Origin: Ampullaceana balthica
Lineage: Eukaryota > Mollusca > Gastropoda > Lymnaeidae
Reading direction: 5' to 3'
Assembly: GCA_944989445.1 (NCBI GenBank)
Contig: CALYLW010000489.1
Span: 1 to 64,000, forward strand
DNA: 64,000 nt
The notes under the pieces are model-generated. The model ran no database searches. It saw only the letters and a program-made list of their open reading frames with translations, and had not been told where the DNA came from. Both the position numbers and the translations under genes were made by a program. This document shows, one piece after another, positions 55,560 through 64,000 of the stretch. Position 1 is the first letter of the stretch; each line of letters opens with the position of its first letter.

Positions 55560-57120
55560 ATTAAAATAATATACAAAAATCCCATCAGCAAACTTCTCAT
55601 TAACAACACACTATCGGAGTGAATAGAAGCAATACAAAGATCTGTCAGGCAGGGATGCCCACTTTCACCCTACATATACAACATGTCGATATTGAACCAG
55701 TGCTAGAGAAGATTAGACTAGACGAAACAATAAAAGATATCAATTTACCGAACAGCGGAGAAAGGAAATTATTAGCGTACGTGGACGACCCCATACTATT
55801 CCAGCAGAACAACGACTCGATCAATAGAATAATGGAAACATTTGAAGAATTTGGACTAGGAAGCGGATCTAAAGTAAACATAACAAAATAAGAAATCATG
55901 GGAATCGGGAAACTCACAGATAAGGTAGACTATCCCCTTAATCTGGAAGGGAAGAAGGAGCTACACATATATGGACTAACATTCACCAACAACCCATGGG
56001 GGATACACAAAGAAACGTGGGAAGCACTAGTTAAATACGTAAACAAAACAATCAATAAATAACAAAACACATCAAAGAGAATATTTGGAAGGAGCACACT
56101 AATTAACACCTTAATCATACCTACATTAATTTATGTAGGAAACATGTTTGATATTCCTCCAGAAACCCTAACAAAAATTAACGTAATGATTAGGAAATAT
56201 ATTTTTTAAAACTCAAAATGGAATATAAAGAAATCAACTCAAATGCACAGGAAATTAGATGGAGGAACAAATCTGCAAGATATAGAAATAAAGATTAAAG
56301 CCATGAGGTTCAGACATTTAGGACAAGCAATCAAGGATCACAAGGAACACCCACAAACTCATTACTAGATAGGCGTCAGACAGACACTTCTGACGCCTAT
56401 TGATAATAAAACACCACACTACCTGGGGACTAGACTCCCCTCCTTTTATCAGACAATCTTAAGTGCAATAAGAAATAACGAGAGTTTAATCAACAAAACG
56501 AACAAGGAAATCTACAACCACCTGAGAGATCGACAGAAAACCCCTCATTTCGAGAGAATCAGGTGGTTGCGACATTTCAATCAGATAGAAATAGAAGACA
56601 CCTTTAAAAACTTACATATTAAAGAAATATAATCTAGAGCTAGAGAAATAACTTTCAGAGTAACATATAATATGACAAAAACTTCAGTAAGACCTGAACA
56701 ACAACCACTCCATAGGCCAAGATGTCCACTCTGTCAATATTTACTAATAGAGCAAGAGAGACATCTGTTCTTGGAATGCAAAGAAATACACACAAGAAAA
56801 GAAAATCCACATTAGCACAGCATATAAAAGCTGGAACAAGCTTCACAGTAAATAAAGATAGAGCAATAACTTTAAACAATATTCCTAAATCTCATAACGC
56901 AACTCAACATGTCATCAGCCTACGAATGTTGGCAGAGTATAGACTGCACATTTGGCAGTGTAGAACTAATGTAAATTTCAATAAACACAATTATACCGAA
57001 TCTTTAATAGAAACAATATTCAGAGCAAAAATTCAAAACTTAATAGACCAAACATAAAATTAAACCTAAAGAAAGTACAATACCCGAACTAAACTAAATT
57101 TATTATTTTAGAGATATTTA
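55560..57120 (+). pseudogene. Tx1/L1-like LINE, 3' half of ORF2
   Basis: Plus-strand remnant starting inside the reverse transcriptase. The RQGCP motif is degraded (CQAGMPTFT). Then come DIEPVLEKIRLDE, LPNSGERKLLAYVDDPILF (the YADD box reads YVDD), FGLGSGSKVNITK and, after a stop, EIMGIGKLTDKVDYPL, ELHIYGLTFTNNPWG, KRIFGRSTLINTLIIPTLIY, LDGGTNLQDIEIKIKAMRF and RWLRHFNQIEIEDTF. A terminal CPLCQ...ERHLFLECKE finger-like motif (about 56710-56785) is common in this group. There are several in-frame stops, so it is dead. The FGLGSGSKVN motif and long thumb region fit Tx1/Nimb/L1-like elements. It is a related but different family from the Y LINE. It abuts the Y2 end at about 55545. Confidence 0.88.
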
Positions 57121-57500
57121 TTATATGCTCAAGCTGTAAATAAATGTAAATATATTCATGTATGCAAAAAATGTAAAAGCAATAACCCCCAACAGTGTCT
57201 ACGCACATAAATTCGTCTTTTCATTTCAGAGAGGAGATAACAGGGCACTGGTGTCATGAACAGACAAGTCCACTGGAGGAACAGCCACCATCCATCATCC
57301 TTTACCTTTACTTTGTTTCTCACCATGTCACTTATCGTCCCTCTCATTATGATATTTAACCATGCCTATCTAGTTAACTGTGTTCACTGTTACTGTTTTC
57401 TCACTGTATATCATATTGTCCTGTCATAGCATTTCATTATCATCCAAAAAAATAATTTTTAAATAATAAAAAATACTAAAATTATAAGGCATCCAGCCAA
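57121..57500. other. Possible LINE 3' untranslated region
   Basis: Follows the LINE remnant and ends in an A-rich tract (57448-57485, AAATAATAAAAAATAC). No frame or other repeat. Confidence 0.35.
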
Positions 57501-57829
57501 AATTAAGTGTAAATTTTAAAGAATTCATATTAAATGATATGTCCGAAAAGGGGACAGCAGCGGAGATTAATTGATGTAATTTGAGGTTTCCGCCTCAACC
57601 TACTTTTTCTTTAAAAAAAACAACAAAAATAAAAACAATTCAAAGTGTTACGACACTTTCTTCGTTCATCTAATTAACATTATTTATTCTAAAATATTAG
57701 GATCATAACAGCAATATTATTATTCCTTGTTACTAGAAATGTAGTTTATAAATTTGGACACTAGTCAATATTTCTATTTACGGATGGATAATTTTAATAA
57801 CACTGCATTAGATACTATTACTTACTTCG
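57501..57829. other. Spacer, nothing recognised
   Basis: AT-rich, no tandem or inverted structure noted. Confidence 0.4.
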
Positions 57830-59000
57830 GTTTAAAGATAGATTTTCAGTGCAATGGATCTGCTATTATACCTCGTATTAAATATTAATATAACATTTCT
57901 TCACACTATAAATATGGATAACATTTGATTTTGTTAATTTCGCATGTTAAAATTAAAAGATTTGCATCTGCCATATCTCTGTTATTACTTATCTCAGTTT
58001 GTTGCTATCATCACTTTATAAAGTTAACATTCACAATTAATTTGAGTTTAAAAGAACTGTTTATTAAGGGTAGAAATTAAAAACTTATATTTATTGTTAA
58101 TTTTTTCTTAATTTGATAAAAGTCAATAACCAGATTTTGCAGTTATATTGTATCATTTAATAATAATATGGACTCTATTGGCAGCTTGTGTACTACATAA
58201 TTTGAGTCAGAAACGGTTGTTAGGTATATAAAATATATTTTATTGTTTATCCTATTCCTAGGACCGAATAAAGTGGATGCCACCCGACGACTATGGGCTT
58301 TTTATGTATAACATAGATATACTGCTCAAGATTGATTCATTCGACAATTCAATACTTTTAAATATTGAAAATAAATAGTTTACATATATAATATATTAAA
58401 ATGCAAATAATTAAAATTCAGACATGATTTTAAATAATTTGTTTGTATGATAATAAATTTATATTAACTAAAAAATTATGCAAAAATAAGACAAATGAAA
58501 ATAAAAAATATTAATCAAATTAAAGATATTGAAAGAGAAACATAAAAAATGAAAGTATTTTATCCCTTGATACAATTAATCTAATGCATATTTTTTTAAT
58601 GTATTGGCTTCACGATAAATGTTATCTCGGGAACTGAAACTAAATTTTCAAAACCATTATTTACAAGGTATCTCTTGGATAACATACATAATATTTAACT
58701 ATGTAATTATTTGGTGTGCACATTTAGTCAAATCTATTTAATTAAATACAAAATGGCGCTATTGGGTTATGGAATGGTATCGCATGATTATAAATATGTT
58801 AATGAGGTCATTATTTCTGCTATACTCCATCGGTTTATAGAGTATTGATATATTTAATGTGACGCTTTACTTTCTAACTTAGTGATCTTCTATCAGTCTA
58901 TTCACTCTCTGGTCAGTTATGGTATTCTTTAATTTCTTTCTTGTTCTATAATAAGAACTAAAACAATTGGTTTACTGTGCTTCTCGTTCTGTTCCATGAA
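57830..59000. repeat. AT-rich dispersed repeat Z, distantly like the X core
   Basis: The first 200-300 bp (TTCAGTGCAATGGATCTGCT, ATAACATTTCTTCACACTAT) match 63127-63460. Later parts (ACCGAATAAAGTGGATGCCA; TCAGTCTATTCACTCTCTGG; AAGAACTAAAAC) resemble X3 at about 41870 and 38510-38620. It is probably an old relative of the X core and tail. Noncoding. Confidence 0.45.
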
Positions 59001-59460
59001 GCCATGTAATTCTCCTTTATTACACACCGGAAACATTTATACTTTCCAAGTTTTTAAAACTAAAGACAGATAACAACTTTTTCCCAATATACTTTTCACA
59101 ATGATTGCTGACATGTTATGGACGTATTAAACGTAAGTTACACAAGCTATAAGACTAGGGTGCTTGCTAAGTTATGCAAAGATATTCACCTGAGCAACCT
59201 AGTTGTATAGTCATGGCGAACAACGACATAATCATATGCAACTACGATTGAACGTTAATATGTTAATTCAATACGTATGTGGTGTTATACGCGGAACTTA
59301 CGATTACTAATGTCCTTCAATTTCAAATGTTAATTTATAGTCTACTTTCTGGTGCATTTTTAATATAAGACTAGTTTTTTAAAAGTGTTTTTTAAAATAT
59401 ATTTTTATTCTCTACTTTTTAGTCTACGCATTTTACATCAAATGCAAAGCCAGCTTACCT
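59001..59460. other. Spacer, nothing recognised
   Basis: AT-rich, with no gene or repeat end that I can support. Confidence 0.4.
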
Positions 59461-59461
59461 T

Positions 59462-59680
59462 TTGACTATAAATCCCTTATATATGAGACGTAACTAAAAG
59501 TAGTGATTATGTTTAGACGCGACATTTACAGACTGAAACACAATTATCTCCCCTGGTTTTAAACCTGGGCGTAGGGACGGTAAGGGGTGTGAACATACAC
59601 GGGCGTAGTCAACGCGTGAACTGAACTGTCACGTGAAAGAATCATACACAAATGTTCGGATAGTCCGATCGCTTAAACTA
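59462..59680 (+). mobile_element. Left half of the short non-autonomous element (copy G)
   Basis: Begins TTGACTATAAATCCCTTATA and continues GAGACGTAACTAAAAGTAGT, GACATTTACAGACTGAAACA and CGTGAACTGAACTGTCACGT. It stops before the interior TTTCAG block, so only the left part is present. Confidence 0.65.
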
Positions 59681-59704
59681 AAAAAGCGAATTAATATAAG
59701 TTTA

Positions 59705-60300
59705 GTAAAAATGAATGTTTTGTAACTTATTTTATTTATAATGAATCAATCATAAATATTTACAGAGATTTCTTAGAGTCATGAATTATTGAAAAGACGA
59801 GATCTTTATTTTATATGTAATATATTATCTAGTCTAATTCAGTCCCATTTGACTATATCACAAGTGTTTGATTCTGCCACTTTGATTCAGTCATTATATT
59901 AAAAAACTAATTAAGATTACATTTTCTTAAAAGTTATACATTTAATTTGCATAGTATTAATGACTTAATCATTTATATGTAACAATCAATTTATGATGAT
60001 TCAGGCTCAAACTAATTAAGTACACAATTATTTGAAGTAATACATTTATATAATCTTAAAGACTTGGTCAACTATATAACAAACATTTTATGATTCAGCC
60101 TCAGAGCCTGAATCACCGCTTGGGTCAGTGATGCCAGTGACAATTTGGGAAAAACCTAGCCAAAACGTCAAAAAAACCTAGCTCCGAAATAAAAAACCTA
60201 TACACGCTAAAAGTAAACACAAATGACGTCACAAAGCCCCACCCCCAGCATAAAAAGTATTTTTAATTTGAAATGAGCATGTTTCAAATCATTTTCGATT
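59705..60300. repeat. Dispersed repeat R1, copy 2
   Basis: Second copy of 6960-7555, same strand and order. The minus-strand tail ITDPSGDSGSEAES-stop is preserved at about 60085-60130. The two copies share endpoints to within about 20 bp, suggesting a discrete mobile unit. Confidence 0.65.
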
Positions 60301-60540
60301 TGTCATTCAAGTGTGAATTTAATTCTAAAAATGGATCAATCTCAAATATTCACAAATTTAAGGCCAAATCCTCGTAAATTCCCATTTCTATAAATTTCCT
60401 TCGATTTGGGACATTCCACAGGAGCTAGAAACACTGGATTACATGGTCTACAGATCGTACAACTGAGGAATACTGGACCCATATTAAGTTCTTGAAGTTT
60501 TGGAATCTCCTTTCGAATTCCACAGCCAAGGAAACCAACT
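60301..60540. other. Spacer before the 49-bp array
   Basis: Moderately GC-richer sequence (CACAGGAGCTAGAAACACTG, AGTTCTTGAAGTTTTGGAAT). The minus-strand frame over 60342-60632 includes SCTICRPCNPVFLAP, with a CxxCxxC-like pattern, but no domain is recognisable. Confidence 0.35.
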
Positions 60541-60544
60541 GAGC

Positions 60545-61150
60545 CTTGTACTTGTGCTGAGTCCTGTACATCAGTATTTTCATCCAACTGATCCTTGTAC
60601 TTGTGCTGAGTCATGTACATCAGTATTTTCATCCAACTGATCCTTGTACTTGTGTCGAGTCCTGTACATCAGTACTTTCATACAACTGATCCTTGTACTT
60701 GTGCTGAGTCATGTACATCAGTATTTTCATCCAACAGATCCTTGTACTTGTGCTGAGTCCTGTACATCAGTATTTTCATCCAACCGATCCTTGTACTTGT
60801 GTCGAGTCCTGTACATCGGTACTTTCATCCAACCGATCCTTGTACTTGTGCTGAGTACTGTACATCTGTACTTTCATCCAACTGATCCTTGTACTTGTGT
60901 CGAGTCCTGTACATCGGTACTTTCATCCAACCGATCCTTGTACGTGTGCTGAGTACTGTACATCTGTACTTTCATCCAACTGATCCTTGTACTTGTGTCG
61001 AGTCCTGTACATCGGTACTTTCATCCAACCGATCCTTTTACCTGTGCTGAGTCCTGTACATCTGTACTTTCATCCAACCGATCCTTGTACTTGTGTCGAG
61101 TCCTGTACATCGGTACTTTCATCCAACTGATCCTTGTACTTGTGCTGAAA
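60545..61150. repeat. 49-bp minisatellite
   Basis: Twelve units of CTGTACATCAGTATTTTCAT, CCAACTGATCCTTGTACTTG and TGCTGAGT. Units with TCGAGT/CGGTACTTTC alternate with GCTGAGT/CTGTACTTTC, giving a two-unit higher order in the middle. Frames are by-products. Confidence 0.95.
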
Positions 61151-61369
61151 GATCCCACAAGTAAAATCCTTTATGAATTTATCTGTCATCATTAAAATGA
61201 ATGACGTCATAGATAATTGGTCCTACCATTTTTGAATGTGTGTTCAAACATTAATGTATTCCAATGTTAGTAATGCCGGGTATGGGGCTAGTAATTAATC
61301 GCACACACCTCCCAAAGTATCATGATGGCTGGCATTTCAAAATATCCTCCGGTGTCCAAAACCTGGTGG
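61151..61369. other. Spacer
   Basis: Joins the 49-bp array to Y3. Contains TGTCCAAAACCTGGTGGA; no element recognised. Confidence 0.4.
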
Positions 61370-62544
61370 ATTATCTTTGAACCGATAGAAGGGATGATGC
61401 TGATATTCAAATATCTCACGGTGTTAAATGCAGTGATGGTCTATCGAATGGTCTAAACACTCACTTCACGTTATGGGTATACGAATAGGCACTAGATTTT
61501 GTCTGTGAAAAAGAACACTCAATAATAAAATAAATTTTTATAGTTAAACTCTCCTTGTGCATTACAAATTATTTGCGCTTATTCGCTGCACAATAAAGCA
61601 CCGGTACTAATATATTTTATCAATTGCGTTCTTCTTGATAAAATGTAGTTGACAAGATGGGAATTGTGAATTTCTTGTCAACTCTTTTGAAACTTAATTT
61701 ACAATTCCCTGACGATTATTATTAGTAACTTGTGTTACTAAACAAAAATCATTTTAGTAACTTAAACTTACGTTTGCAAAAATTTAATTGAAACATAATA
61801 TTCATTTTAAATATTGCATATTTTCAATAATTACGGAAACTATAAAAGGATTATAGTTACGTTTAATCTATATGTATATTTATTTAATTTCTCAAGCGCG
61901 AACGACATTTTCCTGAAAATCTTTCAATATTAAAGCGGCCAGCCACTTGACTTCGGTCCCTATATATAGGGATATAATGACAATAAAATGCAATGATTTT
62001 CTTATCTATCAGTTCACCTCTAATGCCCCCACCGCCAAAAAATCTATATTAGGATATTTTTCTACTTCTAATGTTTTTTTAAAAACGATAAATTGAACGT
62101 AGAAACTAAGACAATGCAATTAAAATTGACTTTGTTACTATCATAGATAGGGGACCATTATTAACTATTAATATATTTTTTAAATTATTGATAAAAATTC
62201 GGCCCATTTTTAAAAATGGTTACCAACCACAGTATTTTTAGAGAACAATTTATAGTTGCAGACCTTGCCGATGAAAACAAAAAAAGTTTAAATAAAGTAG
62301 TTACCACCAACGACCATCAACAGTGAAGAAAATTGTTTATTCTTTTCAAAATTGTTGGATGACATGTATCATATTTATACCAAATGTTTTAGGGCTGTAC
62401 GCCATGTGTCATGTCGCTACCACGTCTGTACTGGGAAAATAGTGCACCAGCCCCTGCTGCGATGGAAAAAAAACCTGCCGGTCCACCATACTAAAACGTT
62501 TGAGAAGCACTGCTGTATATGATGTTTTTCTTGTTGAGACTTCT

Positions 62545-62799
62545 TGTCCATGAGAGGCATACACCGATCATCTCGTCCATGAGGGGCATACACCGATTAT
62601 CTCGTCCATGAGGGGCATACACCGATCATCTCGTCCATGAGGGGCATACACCGATCATCTCGTCCATGAGGGGCATACACCGATCATCTCGTCCATGAGG
62701 GGCATACACAGATCATCTCGTCCATGAGGGGCACACACCGATCATCTCGTCCATGAGGCGCATACACCGATCATCTCGTCCTTGAGGGGCATACACCGA
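62545..62799. repeat. 29-bp minisatellite (Y3)
   Basis: Nine to ten units of CCATGAGGGGCATACACCGA with TCATCTCGT, ending at the stop codon of the RTE remnant. It is homologous to 14395-14625. Confidence 0.95.
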
Positions 62800-63118
62800 T
62801 CATCGTCGGCGTTTGCGATTACTCCAAGGGCATATGCCACCTACGAGAGATCTCCTAGCATCTCTATCCTGGGTCAACTTCTCCAGGCTCTTCGAGTCAT
62901 TGACAATTCTCTTTTTGTCTGCCTCCGATTCTCGGGGCCAAGTGTCTCTTGGACGGCCTCTTTTCCTCTAACCGGGGGGGGGGTCCATTTCAGGGCTTGC
63001 CTTGTTGTACTAGAAGCAGGTTTTCTAAGTGTATGTCCAGTCCACCTCCACCGCTTCTGGGGAATCTTTTCATACGCTTTGTCTACTGCAACAGTTCCCG
63101 TTTACTGATTTTGTCTGG
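62800..63118 (-). pseudogene. RTE-like LINE, C-terminal end (Y3)
   Basis: Minus strand: RPDKISKRELLQ, then after a frameshift KAYEKIPQKRWRWTGHTLRK, PASSTTRQALKW, a frameshift at a G9 run near 62970, then KRGRPRDTWPRES and SLEKLTQDRDARRSLVGGIC, ending in TGA. It is closest to the Y1 copy. It supports the ancestral sequence of the family but is inactive. Confidence 0.85.
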
Positions 63119-63126
63119 CCTGATTA

Positions 63127-63460
63127 AAGCTTAAAGCTTGATTTTCAATGCAATTTATTAGCTATTATATCACGTTTTAAATAGTTATATAACATTTCTA
63201 AAGACTATAACTATGCATAACATTACATTTGGTGAATGTCTGTCTTGTTAATTTCTAATTGTTAAAAATTACAATTGTTATTTCTGAAATATCTCTGACA
63301 TTACTTAATTTTGGTTTGTGGATCATTGTCTCTATGACGGAAACATTTACACTTACTTTTTATTTTTGTTTCTATCGTATCCAAATAATAGAGATCAATT
63401 TAAAAAAAAATAATTGCCTAAGTGAGAAGTATTGGCTATATTTAGTCAATAGTTTTTAGT
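63127..63460. repeat. Dispersed repeat Z, second copy
   Basis: Similar to 57835-58120: TTAAAGCTTGATTTTCAATG, GCTATTATATCACG, ATAACATTTCTAAAGACTAT and CTGAAATATCTCTGACATTA. Confidence 0.5.
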
Positions 63461-63557
63461 CATATATTTTTAAATAATGGCTCTTTAAATTGTACACTTA
63501 ATAATGTTTGGTGCCAAATACGAGCAAGGTAAAGATGCCGCTATTTTAAGACTAATA

Positions 63558-63727
63558 TTTACTACACGCCCCGCGGCGTAGTATACGCCGCAGACTTGTT
63601 AATGGAGAGTGCAAAGACAGTGGAGAAAGAACGAACGGACACAAACTACAGCAGGAAGAAGTCAAAACAACGCGAGTGAACGTTGGTTGGGGGGTGATGC
63701 CAACTCATTGTTGGTTTCGAGACATTT
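63558..63727 (-). mobile_element. SINE body (inverted copy of 21120-21295)
   Basis: The minus strand carries CGTTCACTCGCGTTGTTTTG, GTCCGTTCGTTCTTTCTCC and CTTTGCACTCTCC. The GC-rich end (CTGCGGCGTATACTACGCCG) contains a near-perfect palindrome. The tRNA-like head is missing. TTTCGAGACATTTGCAG marks the junction. Confidence 0.65.
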
Positions 63728-63744
63728 GCAGGTAAATTCGGTAC

Positions 63745-63867
63745 ACCTCTAACTTCTATGAAGTCAGCTATAAATCGATAATCGGTTTAAAATCGGAGTT
63801 ACATAATCGACAATCGGTTTTCCAAAATAAAAAAAAACCAAATGCAACATGCAATTAACAACCCTAA
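63745..63867 (-). mobile_element. Possible hAT-type end
   Basis: Read on the minus strand, TAGGGTTGTTAATTGCATGT begins at 63867, followed by AAACCGATTGTCGATTATG and CCGATTATCGATTTATAG. This resembles hAT termini of the TAGGG-TGT..CGATTA type. The other end was not found in the window. Confidence 0.4.
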
Positions 63868-64000
63868 ATATGACTAAGCCTCGCTAGGGTCGGCCAATCA
63901 CAGTTTATGTTTAAGGGATGGTAGTAATAAATGGGAGGCGGGGTACAACAACCTCAGTGTGCATATCTTCACGTTTACTCGCTATTTTTTATTTACTAAG

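Larger units (their letters stand above)
61370..63120 (+). repeat. Composite repeat Y, partial copy 3 (Y3)
   Basis: Matches Y1 12660-14935 (ATGCTGATATTCAAATATCT to the RTE remnant), without the hAT MITE. It then changes to the Z repeat. It gives a second empty site for the MITE (GAATGGTCTAAACACTCAC). Confidence 0.8.

Noticed and set aside
60644..61195. Repeated frames FHPTDPCTCAESCTSV with regular cysteines
   Set aside because: 49-bp minisatellite, which shifts frame each unit; the cysteine pattern is a period effect.

Overview
The window looks like intergenic, repeat-dominated DNA from an invertebrate animal. It is AT-rich, has no bacterial gene organisation, and carries tRNA-derived SINEs, hAT and Helitron-like DNA transposons, and RTE-like and Tx1/L1-like non-LTR retrotransposons. 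The mix fits a mollusc or another lophotrochozoan, but that is a guess from repeat style. I see no complete cellular gene. The only host-gene-like coding piece is a possible C2H2 zinc-finger terminal exon at 24197-24341. Another short unidentified coding-like stretch lies at 35478-35612 on the minus strand. Most long open frames are by-products of tandem repeats.

Layout. Two large composite repeats, here called X and Y, dominate. X occurs at 1136-5880 (+, X1), 25986-33405 (+, X2) and 38320-43090 (-, X3). Y occurs at 11461-22255 (+, Y1) and 48652-55545 (-, Y2), with a part at 61370-63120 (+, Y3). The order Y1+ X2+ | X3- Y2- is an imperfect palindrome of about 44 kb centred near 34-36 kb. X and Y share an AT-rich noncoding core (2115-3740 in X1; 15190-17070 inverted in Y1) that I cannot assign to a known family. 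Comparing paralogous copies reveals empty sites. Several insertions can therefore be delimited: a 631-bp hAT derivative and its relatives, a 207-bp hAT MITE with a perfect 8-bp target duplication, a 577-bp hAT MITE, and a SINE.

Retrotransposons. Y contains a decayed Tx1/L1-like LINE (endonuclease and reverse transcriptase, minus strand in Y1, plus in Y2). Two minisatellites expanded inside its reverse transcriptase: a 38-bp array from the RPISLLNTDYK segment and a 31-bp array from the IKGRDIN segment. Y also holds a 5'-truncated RTE-like LINE whose 3' side carries a 29-bp array. A separate Tx1-like LINE 3' half lies at 55560-57120.

Tandem repeats. About 25 arrays (periods 4, 19, 24, 29, 31, 34, 38, 40, 43, 45, 46, 49, 55, 56, 66, 67, 71 bp and others) cover roughly 18 kb by my interval sums. 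The strangest is 43776-47322: a GTAT array runs into more than 2 kb containing only G and T, then into a GTAC array. This is either an extreme G-quadruplex-prone locus or a sequencing or assembly artefact.

No genes here work together as a pathway. The story is one of nested mobile elements, minisatellite birth inside them, and segmental duplication.
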